Positions 29,505-38,791 of a stretch of DNA of 64,000 nucleotides are shown here, one piece after another (position 1 is the stretch's first letter; each line of letters opens with the position of its first letter). The DNA comes from Bacteroidia bacterium (GTDB lineage Bacteria; Bacteroidota; Bacteroidia; CAIKAF01), in contig JAUHWY010000001.1 of the NCBI GenBank assembly GCA_030427255.1, forward strand, positions 221,378-285,377. The letters are read 5' to 3'. A program made the translations under genes and the position numbers. The notes beneath the pieces were generated by a model that did no database searches, was not told the DNA's origin, and worked only from the letters and a program-made list of their open reading frames with translations.

Positions 29505-30098
29505 ATGTTTGTAGAGAACACCCTTAAAGAAGGCGAAAGAAGAGGCTGGATTGAAGTGGTTTGCGGCTCGATGTTCTCCGGTAAAACGGAAGAATTGATT
29601 CGACGCCTCAAACGTGCTCGTATCGCCAAGCTTAAGGTAGAAATTTTTAAACCTGAGGTGGATGTTCGCTACGATGAAAATCAGGTGGTAAGTCACGATT
29701 CCAATGCCATTCATAGCACAGCAGTTCCAAGCGCTGCCCATATTTTGTTGCTGGCCAATAATGTAGACGTTGTTGGGGTTGACGAGGCACAATTCTTTGA
29801 CGACGGACTTGTAGATGTGTGCAACACCTTGGCAAACAGAGGTGTGCGGGTAATTTGTGCCGGTTTAGATATGGATTATACCGGCAAGCCTTTTGGGGTA
29901 ATGCCCAAACTTATGGCAACCGCCGAATTTGTAACTAAAGTGCATGCCATTTGTGTACGATGTGGACATATTGCCAACCATTCCCACCGCCTTACCAAAG
30001 ACGAACAGGTAGTTTTATTGGGAGAAACGGATGCTTACCAAGCTTTATGCCGCGATTGCTTTCATAAAGTAAACGATAAACTCTCCCATGATTCGTAA
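29505..30098 (+). CDS. tdk: Thymidine kinase
   Basis: 197 residues, type II Tdk. P-loop [18 protein letters not shown] near the N-terminus, [11 protein letters not shown] (Walker B and catalytic Glu), [14 protein letters not shown], and a zinc ribbon [13 protein letters not shown] ... CRDCF. It phosphorylates thymidine for dTTP salvage. Its last 11 nt overlap the start of murF-alr, giving tight coupling to cell-wall synthesis, although the functional link is unclear. Confidence 0.96.
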   Translation: MFVENTLKEGERRGWIEVVCGSMFSGKTEELIRRLKRARIAKLKVEIFKPEVDVRYDENQVVSHDSNAIHSTAVPSAAHILLLANNVDVVGVDEAQFFDDGLVDVCNTLANRGVRVICAGLDMDYTGKPFGVMPKLMATAEFVTKVHAICVRCGHIANHSHRLTKDEQVVLLGETDAYQALCRDCFHKVNDKLSHDS

Positions 30099-32541
30099 GG
30101 AACCTGTCCATTTGCCGGAACTTGCTTCTGCTTTAGGTTGGGAAATACTGCAGGAGGGAAAGCAGCCATGGGTTTCTCAAATAAGTCAGGATACTCGAAC
30201 CTTAAGAGCCGATAGCCCCTCTTTGTTTTTTGCTTTAGATGGGCCTAACCACGACGGACACCTTTTCTTACAGGAGGCAAAAGCTGCAGGAGCTGTTGCT
30301 GTGGTTGTGGAAAAAATTCCTCCAAGCTTCCCCACCGACATCTATGTGTTTCGTGGTCCGAAAGGCACCTTACACGCTTTGCAGCAATTGGCCCGATTCA
30401 TTCGGAGTTCCTCCAAGGCAACCATAGTAGGAATTACCGGAAGCAATGGAAAAACCATTGTAAAAGAATGGGCTTGGCGCTTGATTTCACCCGATTTTGA
30501 TGTACTTCGAAGTCCGGGCAGTTATAACTCTTCTTTTGGAGTTCCTTTATCCTTGTGGCCTTTATCAACAAAACATCAACTCGCGTTAATCGAGGCCGGG
30601 GTAAGTCAACCCATGGATATGGATGGTTTAGAATCCATGATTCAACCGGATATTGGACTTTGGACGCACATGGGCAATGCGCATCTAGACAACTTTCCAA
30701 ACGAATCCTCCCTAGTCCGGGAAAAGGCCAAACTTTTTAAAAAGGTTGACTTTTTGATTTATGGCAGCGATCACCCCATTGTCAAAGCTTGTGTTGAGGA
30801 GTTGCCTTGCCCCAAACTGGACTATGGAATGAACGAGAAGGCTGCCTTGCGCTACGGTTGGAATTCCTCGTATATTCAGCTCTTCTGGAAAAACCAGAGC
30901 TATCAAATACCATGGGACAATCCCGGTTCGGTAGATGCAGAAAACTTGGCGGCATCTTGGGCCTTGGCTTTGCATTTGGGGCTTTCTCCTGAAGCCTTGC
31001 TAAGGCGCTCGGCCATCCTTTTTCCGGTGTCTATGCGCCTAGAAACCCTAGAAGGTTTGCAAGGAAGGTTGCTTTTAAACGATACCTATTCTGCCGACTT
31101 AAATGCCTTAGAATTGGCTTTGAAAAAGTTGCAAGAGATTGCCCAGAACAGACCTAAAGCCGTAGTTCTTTCTGATTTTTCGCATTTGGAGGCAGATGCT
31201 GACTTTTACCACACGCTGTTGGAAACCCTATGCGTATACGGCATTGAGCAGTGGGTTGGAATTGGAAAAGCATGGCCGAAACTTTCCGTGCCGGAAGGCA
31301 TGAAAGCTCATTTTTTTGATGATTTAGAGGAGGCAAAAGTACACATAAACAGTGTTTTACTGCCCAATGCGGTAGTATTAATTAAAGGCGCCCGAAGTCA
31401 ACGCCTCGAATCTTTGCTTAGCCATTTGCAATACCAGCATCACGGCACGCAAATGGAAATTTCCATGTCGGCCTTGGTGCATAACCTTGCCTATTTCCGA
31501 AGAAAAATTGGAAGCCAAACCAAACTTATGGTGATGGTGAAAGCCGCTTCCTATGGAACCGGAAGGTTTGAGGTACCGGCCTTGCTAAATTATTATGGAG
31601 TAGATTATTTGGCCGTAGCCTATCCTGACGAAGGGGTAGCATTGCGGAAACAGGGCATTAATATCCCAATTTTGGTGCTTAACCCAGGGGTACAGGATTT
31701 TGAGTTGCTTTTGCAATTCAGGCTGGAGCCTGAGCTGTACAGCATTTCTATGCTTAATGCTTGGCTTGATTTCGCAGCGCAACAAACAGAGGTTCCTTCC
31801 TGCCATCTTAAATTCAATACCGGAATGAATAGATTAGGTATGGAAGAGCAGGAACTGGCCAAAGTGCTAAACCTAATCCAAAAGAGTCCCACAAAAATAT
31901 CCATAGCCTCCGTGTTTAGTCATTTGGCAGCCAGTGACGACCCCGGCCAAGATGCCTTTACCAATGAGCAAATACAGCGCTTTTTACGAATTGCGGAATC
32001 TTTAGAAAAAGGTCTTGGGATTCGGGTTTTGAAGCACATAAGCAATAGTGGAGCCATTCAGCGTTTCCCCGATGCCAGATTCGATATGGTGCGTCTTGGC
32101 ATCGCCTTGTATGGATACGGAGTGGGTGAGGATGCCCTTGCGCTTGAACCTGCCGTAAGTCTTAAAAGTAAAGTTTTGCAAGTGCGTGCCGTAGAAGCAG
32201 GTGCATCGGTGGGCTATGGCCGAAGCTACATCCTGCCAAAAGACACCGAAATTGCCATTGTTTCTATTGGATATGCCGATGGGTTGCCTAGAAGACTTAG
32301 CAATACCAAAGGAAAACTTTGGATTGGAGGAATGCCCTGTCCAATTGTAGGTAGGGTATGTATGGACTTAACCATGATTGACGTAGGAGCTTTGCCTTTT
32401 AAAGTGAAACCCGGGATGGATGTGTGGGTATTTGGACCTGTGTATAGCTTAGAACGCTTTGCTGAGGATTGCCAGACCATTCCTTACGAAGTAATTTCAA
32501 CCATTCACCAAAGGGTGCCACGACTTTACGTTAGAGATTAG
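30088..32541 (+). CDS. murF-alr: Bifunctional UDP-MurNAc-tripeptide:D-Ala-D-Ala ligase / alanine racemase
   Basis: 817 residues made of two enzymes. Residues 1-450 are MurF: an N-terminal UDP-binding domain ([19 protein letters not shown]), ATP site [15 protein letters not shown] near residue 115, and [17 protein letters not shown]. From about residue 455 it is a PLP-dependent alanine racemase: [16 protein letters not shown], the PLP Lys in [11 protein letters not shown] (about 484), [20 protein letters not shown] and the ASVGYGRSY / [10 protein letters not shown] region. The fusion is characteristic of Bacteroidota and channels D-Ala supply to peptidoglycan precursor synthesis. The Alr Lys motif is slightly divergent (KAASYG instead of KADAYG), as is usual for the fused form. 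Confidence 0.96.
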   Translation: MIRKEPVHLPELASALGWEILQEGKQPWVSQISQDTRTLRADSPSLFFALDGPNHDGHLFLQEAKAAGAVAVVVEKIPPSFPTDIYVFRGPKGTLHALQQLARFIRSSSKATIVGITGSNGKTIVKEWAWRLISPDFDVLRSPGSYNSSFGVPLSLWPLSTKHQLALIEAGVSQPMDMDGLESMIQPDIGLWTHMGNAHLDNFPNESSLVREKAKLFKKVDFLIYGSDHPIVKACVEELPCPKLDYGMNEKAALRYGWNSSYIQLFWKNQSYQIPWDNPGSVDAENLAASWALALHLGLSPEALLRRSAILFPVSMRLETLEGLQGRLLLNDTYSADLNALELALKKLQEIAQNRPKAVVLSDFSHLEADADFYHTLLETLCVYGIEQWVGIGKAWPKLSVPEGMKAHFFDDLEEAKVHINSVLLPNAVVLIKGARSQRLESLLSHLQYQHHGTQMEISMSALVHNLAYFRRKIGSQTKLMVMVKAASYGTGRFEVPALLNYYGVDYLAVAYPDEGVALRKQGINIPILVLNPGVQDFELLLQFRLEPELYSISMLNAWLDFAAQQTEVPSCHLKFNTGMNRLGMEEQELAKVLNLIQKSPTKISIASVFSHLAASDDPGQDAFTNEQIQRFLRIAESLEKGLGIRVLKHISNSGAIQRFPDARFDMVRLGIALYGYGVGEDALALEPAVSLKSKVLQVRAVEAGASVGYGRSYILPKDTEIAIVSIGYADGLPRRLSNTKGKLWIGGMPCPIVGRVCMDLTMIDVGALPFKVKPGMDVWVFGPVYSLERFAEDCQTIPYEVISTIHQRVPRLYVRD

Positions 32542-32687
32542 ATTAGGGCTGTTTGCTTTTTTTAAGCAATTTCTTTGAAACTTCTTTAGCTTGCCCATTT
32601 CCTTGGGTTTCCTAGGCCAAATTCGGATAAATTTCCCGGTTTCTCCCTTAGCTTCCTTTTTTCATTCGTGAATAAAGGCCTAATCAT

Positions 32688-32695
32688 TACCTTTG
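32688..32695 (+). promoter_or_regulatory. -7 promoter box for the E2 gene
   Basis: TACCTTTG matches TAnnTTTG, 20 nt before ATG 32716. It supports ATG 32716 over an in-frame ATG at 32668, which lies upstream of the box. Confidence 0.65.
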
Positions 32696-32715
32696 GGCAT
32701 CAAAATTTGAACAGC

Positions 32716-34071
32716 ATGGCGCAGGTAGAAATCAGGATGCCCAAACTCGGTGAAAGTGTAATGGAAGCCACCATTACTTCATGGTTGATAGAGGAAGGAG
32801 GGGTCATTGAAGCAGACGACGCTTTGGTGGAAATTGCTACCGATAAAGTAGATTCAGAGGTGCCGGCCCCCGAAAGCGGGAAACTTATTAAACGTCTGTT
32901 TAATGAAGGCGATACAGTAAAAATAGGCGAGGTCTTTGCCCTTCTTGAAACCGAAGGGGAAGGTTCAGGAGCTCCCGATGCAGCACCTAGTGCAGAACCA
33001 GTGACACAAAAAGAGGAAGTAAAAGCAGCGCCAGTTCCGGCTCTTGCTGCTGCTGCAGTGGAAGGAAACGGTGATATTCCCAGCAGAAGCGAATCCGGTA
33101 GGTTCTACTCCCCCTTGGTGCGAACCATTGCCCAAACCGAAGGCATTGCACTTAGCGAGCTAGAAAAAATTCAGGGAAGCGGCTTGGAAGGCCGGCTAAC
33201 CAAGGAAGATTTAATGAGCTATTTGGCCAATAAAGGTTCCGAGCCCAAGGCCGCACAAGCTTCGACTCCTGCACCTACCGCCACGGTGAGTAATTCTGCC
33301 GCTTCGGCTAAACCTGCCGGAACAATTCCAGAAGCTAAACTTCCGGCCGTAAGTGTTTCCGGAGAAGATGAAATTGTGGAAATGGACCGTATGCGCAAAA
33401 TGATTGCCGCTAATATGGTCTTGTCTAAACATACCTCTCCACACGTTACCAGCTTTGTGGAGGCCGATGTTACTAATTTGGTGCGTTGGAGAGAGGCCAA
33501 CAAAAACGCATTCCAACAAAAGTATGGAGAGAAACTCACCTTTACGCCCATGATTTTGGAGGCAGTAGTTCAGGCAATCAAAGAGTTTCCCGGAATTAAT
33601 GCCTCTGTAGATGGCGACCGCATCATCTATAAAAAGCGAATCAATGTTGGAATGGCTGCGGCTCTTCCCTCGGGCAACTTAATCGTTCCCGTAATTAAGC
33701 AAGCCGATCAAATGAATTTGCTTGGATTAACCAAAGCGGTGAATGACCTTTCTGCCCGTGCCCGCATCAATAAATTGAAGCCCGATGAGATTGCAGACGG
33801 AACCTACACGGTATCTAACGTGGGTACTTTTGGCAATGTTATGGGAACACCTATCATTAGCCAGCCCCAAGTGGCTGTTCTTGCAGTGGGTGCTATCCGT
33901 AAAAAGCCTGCGGTGATTGAAACTCCTGAAGGAGATTTAATTGGTATCCGTCAAATGATGTTCTTATCTCATTCTTACGACCACAGGGTCGTGGATGGTG
34001 CACTAGGTGGCAGTTTTGTAAAGCGCGTGGCCGACCTGCTCGAAGCCTTTGACCCCAATCGAATCATTTAA
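32716..34071 (+). CDS. 2-oxoacid dehydrogenase dihydrolipoamide acyltransferase (E2)
   Basis: 451 residues from ATG 32716. One lipoyl domain (VEIRMPKLGESVMEATITSW, lipoyl-Lys in EIATDKVDSEV), a flexible Ala/Pro linker, an E3-binding domain (SPLVRTIAQTEGIALSELEK, IQGSGLEGRLTKED), a second linker, and the catalytic domain ending with MFLSHSYDHRVVDGALGGSF (active-site His). This is a branched-chain-like or broad 2-oxoacid dehydrogenase E2; pyruvate, 2-oxoglutarate and branched-chain types cannot be separated by eye, though the single lipoyl domain argues against the classic three-domain pyruvate form. E1 and E3 genes are not adjacent. The next gene overlaps its 3' end by 23 nt. Confidence 0.93.
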   Translation: MAQVEIRMPKLGESVMEATITSWLIEEGGVIEADDALVEIATDKVDSEVPAPESGKLIKRLFNEGDTVKIGEVFALLETEGEGSGAPDAAPSAEPVTQKEEVKAAPVPALAAAAVEGNGDIPSRSESGRFYSPLVRTIAQTEGIALSELEKIQGSGLEGRLTKEDLMSYLANKGSEPKAAQASTPAPTATVSNSAASAKPAGTIPEAKLPAVSVSGEDEIVEMDRMRKMIAANMVLSKHTSPHVTSFVEADVTNLVRWREANKNAFQQKYGEKLTFTPMILEAVVQAIKEFPGINASVDGDRIIYKKRINVGMAAALPSGNLIVPVIKQADQMNLLGLTKAVNDLSARARINKLKPDEIADGTYTVSNVGTFGNVMGTPIISQPQVAVLAVGAIRKKPAVIETPEGDLIGIRQMMFLSHSYDHRVVDGALGGSFVKRVADLLEAFDPNRII

Positions 34072-34840
34072 CTCCATAATTTTGAGTCTATCTTTAAACC
34101 GACCTATTGTTTTCTTTGATATTGAATCCACCGGACTTCATGTAACCAAAGACCGTATTGTAGAATTGGCCTTGCTTAAGGTTTTTCCTGATTTAAGCCA
34201 AGAATCTTTAACCTTTAGAATTAACCCCGGAATTCCCATTGCTCCGGAGGCTACAGCAGTGCATGGCATTTCTAATGAGGATGTTGTTTTCGAACCTCGT
34301 TTTGAGCAATTGGCTCCCAGAATTTTTGAGTTTATCGAAGCATGTGACCTCGGTGGATTTAACGCCTTGCGCTTTGATATCCCCATGCTAATGGAAGAGT
34401 TCCTTAGGGTAGGGATGGACATTGGCATCGAATCTAGAGAAGTAATAGATGTTCAGGTGATTTTTCATAAAATGGAAGAGCGCACCCTTTCCGCCGCTTA
34501 CCGATTTTATTGCAACAAGAACTTGGAAGACGCCCACAGTGCCAAAGCAGACACCCTGGCTACCTGGGAGGTTTTTAAAGCCCAAACCGAACGCTACGCC
34601 TCTTTACCTGAATCCATAGCCGAAATCGCCAAATTTACAGGCAACGATAAAAGGGTAGATTTGGAAGGTCGACTGGTAAAAAACGATAAAGGTGAAATCG
34701 TTTTTAATTTTGGTAAACACCGCGGAAAGCCCGTCGCTGAAGTCTTTTCACGGGAGCCGGGTTACTACAATTGGATGATGGAAGGAGACTTCCCGGCCTA
34801 CACAAAAAAAATAATTACTCAAATTCGAATGGGCCAATAA
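34049..34840 (+). CDS. DEDDh 3'-5' exonuclease, DNA polymerase III epsilon-like
   Basis: 263 residues. The exonuclease motifs are IVFFDIESTGL (Exo I), GFNALRFDIPMLMEEF (Exo II) and AHSAKADTLATWEVF (Exo III, DEDDh His). A C-terminal segment, VFNFGKHRGKPVAEVF ... GYYNWMMEGDFP, is common in Bacteroidota epsilon-like exonucleases. ATG 34049 overlaps the E2 gene by 23 nt; an in-frame TTG at 34082 is an alternative start without overlap and still precedes Exo I. It probably provides proofreading or DNA/RNA end trimming; whether it is the replicative epsilon subunit cannot be said. Confidence 0.9.
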   Translation: MTPIESFNSIILSLSLNRPIVFFDIESTGLHVTKDRIVELALLKVFPDLSQESLTFRINPGIPIAPEATAVHGISNEDVVFEPRFEQLAPRIFEFIEACDLGGFNALRFDIPMLMEEFLRVGMDIGIESREVIDVQVIFHKMEERTLSAAYRFYCNKNLEDAHSAKADTLATWEVFKAQTERYASLPESIAEIAKFTGNDKRVDLEGRLVKNDKGEIVFNFGKHRGKPVAEVFSREPGYYNWMMEGDFPAYTKKIITQIRMGQ

Positions 34841-34905
34841 GCCCTATACGACTAATTAATTACCAACTCATTTGCTGAACAATTTCAAAATCTTGAATTA
34901 AATCC

Positions 34906-34913
34906 TATTTTTG
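34906..34913 (+). promoter_or_regulatory. -7 promoter box for the PorE-like gene
   Basis: TATTTTTG matches TAnnTTTG, 45 nt upstream of ATG 34959, giving a leader of about 42 nt, longer than for most boxes in this window. Confidence 0.55.
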
Positions 34914-34958
34914 CAGCACCAAGTTGGTTGAGCCCAAAGTTAATGTAAGAGTGTTCCT

Positions 34959-37205
34959 ATGCGCTACCTTTTCCTGTCTGTTTGTTTTTGGATTGGACTA
35001 ATCTCTCTGTCCCAAGCCCAAAGCGTCACTTTTGACCCTATAAATTTCCCCGGTAAAGAAGCGGAATTAGGGCAAGCTATTGATGCTTACGAAAAGGGTG
35101 ATCGATACTACGAAAGAGGTCCACACCATTTCGAAAAGGCCCTAGGCTTCTATATGGAAGCTTATCGTTTTAATCCTGAAAATGGCCGATTGAATTTTCA
35201 AATTGCCTCCATCCATGAGGATATGTCTAGACCTGATTCCGCAGCCTTCTACATGGAGCGTGCTATGGTCTTAGACCCCCAATACAAGTCTTTTGGGGTT
35301 TACCTGCAAGCCGTTCAGCATCACAGGAACGGAGAATGGCAAGAAGCCATCGAAACCTATAAGGAGTACATTCGTTTGGCTTCCGTAAATTTGGAATTTA
35401 TGGACGCCAGGCAACGTCTTGACCTCGAATCCGATGTTGCTGTTATCAACCGCCGCATCATTCAATGCGAAAACGGTATGGTCATAACCAAGGATACTTT
35501 ACCTATTATGGTAACCAACTTGGGAGACCCCATCAACTCAACGTATCCCGATTATGCGGCTAGCGTTAATGCCGATGAAACCTACATGATCTTTACCTCT
35601 AGAAGGGAAGGAAATACAGGAGGTAAAAAACCTAAAGAAGAGGTGTTCGAATACGAAGACGTTTATTTCTCCCAAAGGTCCGAAGGCGGTTACTGGGTTC
35701 CGGCCCAAAAGCTCGAAGGCGTGAACACCAAACGCCACGATGGCTCGGTTTGGTTATCTCCTGATGCCACCAAAATGATTATGTACCGTTTTAAAAACAA
35801 CGGCGACTTATACCTTTCTGAACGAAATGGCGGCGATTGGAGCAAACCTGAACCCATGAAAATGCTGAACTCTAAATATAGAGAAGCACATGCCTCCATG
35901 ACTGCCGATGGCAAAACCATCTACTTTACCTCAAACAACCCCGAACTTGGTACGCAAAGCCTCGATATTTACAAGGTAATGCTCGATACCAATACCGGCG
36001 AATGGACCAGACCTCTTAACCTGGGGGGTATCATCAATACAGAATACGACGAAGAGTGCGTATTCATTAGCGAAGACGGAAAAACCCTCTATTTCTCCTC
36101 CGAAGGGCACAACTCTATTGGTGGAAAAGACGTATTCAAATCTGAATTAGACGAAGACGGCAAGTGGTCTAAGCCGGTAAATATGGGCTATCCCATGAAC
36201 TCTCCTGCCGAAGATATCTTCGTTTCCTTTATTCCCGGATCCGATAAGGTATATATGGATTCCGATCGTATCAAAACCTCCGGCGATAAGGACATCTTTC
36301 TCGTTGAATTGCTCGAAGGAAAAACCATTCCTTACTATTTCGTAGTTATGGACTCCGCTACAGGAGAAACCATTCAAGCTTCTGTGCAAGTAGTAGGTAG
36401 CAAAGACCAAAAAGAGTTTAAAATTTACGAACAACCCGATGGACACATGGCTGTGTTGCCTGTGTTCCAATCTTTTTACATCAAGGCTACCTCCCTTGGC
36501 TACAAAAGCTACATCGGTTCCATTTCTACGCGTTACGAAACGGCTGACGTTACCGAGCTTCGCGATACCATTTACATGAACCTCGGTGAAGACGTGGTTA
36601 CTTTGGCAGGTACGGTATACGATGCCTTTACCCGTGAAAAAATCACCGGTAAAATCGAAATCAGTTCCGAAGATCACTTTGCTCAGCTCATTCGCGCCGA
36701 CCAATCCGGTCGTTTTAAAACAGCCATCACCCCGGAGCAATTGTATACGATTAAGGTAAGTGCCGAAGGGTATGAGGCCGTGGTAGAAAAGGCAAAATTT
36801 GATGTGGATCCCGACATCCCGGAATACATCAAAGACTTTTACTTGGATAAGCTCGATTTCGACAAGGATTACCGACTCAACAACATTTATTTTGACTTTG
36901 ACCGTGCTACCTTGCGTCCGGCCTCTATCAAAGAGTTGCGTAACCTCAAATTCCTTCTTGAAAGATATCCGGATGTGCGTGTTGAGCTGTCTGCGCACAC
37001 CGATAATGTGGGATCAAGAGCCTACAACCAAGTGCTTTCTCGCCGTCGTGCCGAGTCTGTAGTGGCTTGGTTGATTAAAAACGGTATTCCCAAGAATCGC
37101 CTGGTACCCAAGGGCTACTCTTTCGACAAGCCCGTTGCTCCGAACGATTCTCCCGAAAACCGCCAGTTAAACCGTCGGGTGGAGTTTAAATTCCTTCGCG
37201 ATTAA
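34959..37205 (+). CDS. porE: OmpA-family protein with TPR, WD40-like propeller and CRD: PorE-like type IX secretion component
   Basis: 748 residues with signal peptide ending SLSQAQS. Domain order is TPR-like repeats at about 30-150 (YEKGDRYYERGPHHFEKAL; GRLNFQIASIHEDM), PD40/WD40-like blades at about 180-440 (YAASVNADETYMIFTSRR; LSPDATKMIMYRF; SMTADGKTIYFTSN; FISEDGKTLYFSSEG), a carboxypeptidase-regulatory-like domain at about 545-620 (LAGTVYDAFTREKITGKIEI), then a C-terminal OmpA peptidoglycan-binding domain (HTDNVGSRAYNQVLSRRRAE). This order is that of PorE, which tethers the type IX secretion machine to peptidoglycan. Paralogues with the same domains exist, so the specific name is likely but not certain. 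A strong terminator follows. Confidence 0.82.
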   Translation: MRYLFLSVCFWIGLISLSQAQSVTFDPINFPGKEAELGQAIDAYEKGDRYYERGPHHFEKALGFYMEAYRFNPENGRLNFQIASIHEDMSRPDSAAFYMERAMVLDPQYKSFGVYLQAVQHHRNGEWQEAIETYKEYIRLASVNLEFMDARQRLDLESDVAVINRRIIQCENGMVITKDTLPIMVTNLGDPINSTYPDYAASVNADETYMIFTSRREGNTGGKKPKEEVFEYEDVYFSQRSEGGYWVPAQKLEGVNTKRHDGSVWLSPDATKMIMYRFKNNGDLYLSERNGGDWSKPEPMKMLNSKYREAHASMTADGKTIYFTSNNPELGTQSLDIYKVMLDTNTGEWTRPLNLGGIINTEYDEECVFISEDGKTLYFSSEGHNSIGGKDVFKSELDEDGKWSKPVNMGYPMNSPAEDIFVSFIPGSDKVYMDSDRIKTSGDKDIFLVELLEGKTIPYYFVVMDSATGETIQASVQVVGSKDQKEFKIYEQPDGHMAVLPVFQSFYIKATSLGYKSYIGSISTRYETADVTELRDTIYMNLGEDVVTLAGTVYDAFTREKITGKIEISSEDHFAQLIRADQSGRFKTAITPEQLYTIKVSAEGYEAVVEKAKFDVDPDIPEYIKDFYLDKLDFDKDYRLNNIYFDFDRATLRPASIKELRNLKFLLERYPDVRVELSAHTDNVGSRAYNQVLSRRRAESVVAWLIKNGIPKNRLVPKGYSFDKPVAPNDSPENRQLNRRVEFKFLRD

Positions 37206-37225
37206 TATTTGCTAGATAACTTTAA

Positions 37226-37255
37226 GAGGCGCTGATTCAGCGCCTCTTTTTTTTT
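37226..37255 (+). terminator. Intrinsic terminator after the PorE-like gene
   Basis: GAGGCGCT, five-base loop, AGCGCCTC, followed by nine T residues: a textbook rho-independent terminator 20 nt after the stop codon. Confidence 0.93.
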
Positions 37256-37301
37256 ATGTCTTAAATGGTACCTTAACCTTTAAGCGGATTCTTTTATACA
37301 C

Positions 37302-37522
37302 TGAGACCGTTGACGCGTTGTGTTTTCAAGATGTAGTCCCTGACCGAAGCGTCAGGGGTTTAAGGCACGGCCAAATTGAAAGTCTCCTAACGCTTCGGTC
37401 AGGACGGGCTAACGTTTATTGGTTGTAAATGAGGACCCCTGACGCTGTGGTCAGGATAAATAACTTGAGATTTGGACACAACGCCTAGTCGCCGCCAGAA
37501 TAGCAACGCGTCAACGGCCTCA
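37302..37522. repeat. 221-bp inverted-repeat-bounded element with internal GACCGAAGC hairpins
   Basis: The segment is bounded by TGAGACCGTTGACGCGTTG (37302-37320) and its reverse complement with one mismatch (37504-37522). Inside, CTGACCGAAGCGT (37340-37352) pairs with ACGCTTCGGTCAG (37390-37402), CCTGAC...GTCAGG pairs twice, and CGTTGTGT/ACACAACG forms another pair. The motif GACCGAAGC occurs again at about 37544 on the minus strand outside the boundary. The 474-nt gap 37206-37679 contains no gene I can defend. Architecture resembles a small non-autonomous element, but no target-site duplication is evident. Confidence 0.55.
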
Positions 37523-37679
37523 CACTCCATTTTGCCAAGGGCTTCGGTCACACTTTTGTTAAGATCAATAGAACAGCCGATGATCCATGCTTTCGGCATG
37601 CACCTTCGAACCCATTGGTATGGAATTAGCAGCCTAAACGTTTTGCAGGTGTGCTACAAACAAAATCAGCAAAGGCAGC

Positions 37680-38417
37680 TTAGGCTTGCCGATTTCTTTT
37701 GAAATACCCAATTAGAATCGGAAACACAAAAACCGCAAGCGTTAATAAAGACACAGCGGTATCGGCATGCTCGGTTTCCAACCAAGCCAAAAAGGCATTT
37801 TCCGGCCAAAAGTGATGACCCGCAGAAAGCAGCAGTTTAAGGCCTAGAATGCCAATAACCACAAAGGCCGCGGCCTCTAATTGCGGGAATTTTTCCATAA
37901 TGCGCACAAAGCCTTGAGCCACAAAGCGCATGGCCAAAATGCCAATAAAAACCCCAATCCAAATCACGTACAAATTATCGGACAGACTTACCGCTGCAAA
38001 AACATTGTCTAAAGAAAAGGCCAGATCCACAAGCTCCACAGATACTACAACGGCCCAAAAAGGACTAAGAAATCGATGCAGCCAAGATTCCATTTTATGC
38101 GAAGCATTGAGGGTTTGGCGGTCTTCTTCCTGCTTCTTTTTGGGACTTAAAAACAGGTGGTGAAAAAACAAATACAATAAATAAGCACCTCCAAGTGGCT
38201 TAAGCCACCAAATTTGAATAAGAAAACTGGCAAAAATCAAAGCCAAACCGCGAAAAACATAAGCTCCAATAATGCCGTAGCGCAGCGCTTTACTGCGTTG
38301 TTTTTCAGGCAAATCCATGACCATGGTGGCAATTACCGCTGCATTGTCAATAGACAATAGACTCTCAATCAAAATGAGGTTTAGAATTACCAACAGGTAC
38401 TCTTGCATGAATTCCAT
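37680..38417 (-). CDS. TerC-family integral membrane protein
   Basis: 245 residues with seven or so hydrophobic helices. The two TerC hallmarks are present, each with an acidic residue in a helix: ILIESLLSIDNAAV near the N-terminus and LVDLAFSLDNVFAAVSL in the second half. Members are implicated in metal (manganese) export or tellurite resistance. ATG 38417 is followed by another in-frame ATG at 38408. A perfect TACCTTTG box on the minus strand ends 5 nt before ATG 38417, so the transcript would begin at or next to the start codon. It is monocistronic. Confidence 0.9.
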   Translation of the reverse strand: MEFMQEYLLVILNLILIESLLSIDNAAVIATMVMDLPEKQRSKALRYGIIGAYVFRGLALIFASFLIQIWWLKPLGGAYLLYLFFHHLFLSPKKKQEEDRQTLNASHKMESWLHRFLSPFWAVVVSVELVDLAFSLDNVFAAVSLSDNLYVIWIGVFIGILAMRFVAQGFVRIMEKFPQLEAAAFVVIGILGLKLLLSAGHHFWPENAFLAWLETEHADTAVSLLTLAVFVFPILIGYFKRNRQA

Positions 38418-38421
38418 GGCG

Positions 38422-38429
38422 CAAAGGTA
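38422..38429 (-). promoter_or_regulatory. -7 promoter box for terC, implying an almost leaderless transcript
   Basis: Minus-strand TACCTTTG matches TAnnTTTG and its last base is only 5 nt upstream of ATG 38417. With transcription starting 3-6 nt after the box, the mRNA would start about at the AUG, or just upstream of the second AUG at 38408. Confidence 0.55.
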
Positions 38430-38480
38430 CGCTCTTTAGGTGGTGTTTTTTTATGGGCGCCATTTCCGGCCCTCCCTGCA

Positions 38481-38580
38481 AGCCCCGTTGCTAAAGGCTC
38501 ATTCCTGCTGGGTTGTCCGGGGCGTTTGCTGCGCGCCACGCCCGGCCGCCCGCAGGAATGGCCTTTAGCTGCCGGGGGCT
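38481..38580. repeat. GC-rich long imperfect inverted repeat (hairpin D1)
   Basis: In the 366-nt gap upstream of terC, AGCCCC and GCTAAAGGC, CATTCCTGC (38481-38509) pair with GCAGGAATG, GCCTTTAGC and GGGGGCT (38552-38580) around a GC-rich loop of about 40 nt. No credible gene; frames across it are accidental. Confidence 0.72.
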
Positions 38581-38650
38581 TTCCGTGCCGGTCCGGGGCG
38601 CGTGATTCTTTCAAAATTCTTGAAACGGAGCTTAACCGCCCCGGCGGAGC

Positions 38651-38791
38651 CGAAAAACCCACAGCCCAAAAGCTTAGGGATGCAAGTGACGAGGATGCCC
38701 CACAGCCTTGGGGGGCACCCGGAGGCCTTGCAGCCCTTGGCTTTTGGGCGAGGATTTGTAGGCGGAGACGGATTAGGCGGCCCCTAAACCT
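38651..38791. repeat. Dispersed intergenic element, copy 2 (hairpin D2)
   Basis: 141 bp beginning CGAAAAACCC. Arms GCCCAAAAGCTTAGGG (38664-38679) and CCCTTGGCTTTTGGGC (38734-38749) pair with two mismatches. Then comes GAGGATTTGTAGGCGGAGAC, GGATTAGGCGGCC and AAACCT. It matches B2 (19332-19471) in its ends, one arm and the downstream block, while the loop has diverged. It overlaps the stop codon of the EamA gene, as B2 does that of the 694-residue protein. Confidence 0.8.

Noticed and set aside
36147..36998. Minus-strand open frame of 283 codons inside the PorE-like gene
   Set aside because: It is antisense to well-conserved PD40 and OmpA coding sequence, has no signal or recognisable domain, and no promoter.
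37399..37702. Short opposing frames in the post-PorE gap, one reading MPKAWIIGCSIDLNKSV
   Set aside because: No domain could be recognised and they cover the inverted-repeat element; a transposase remnant could not be supported.
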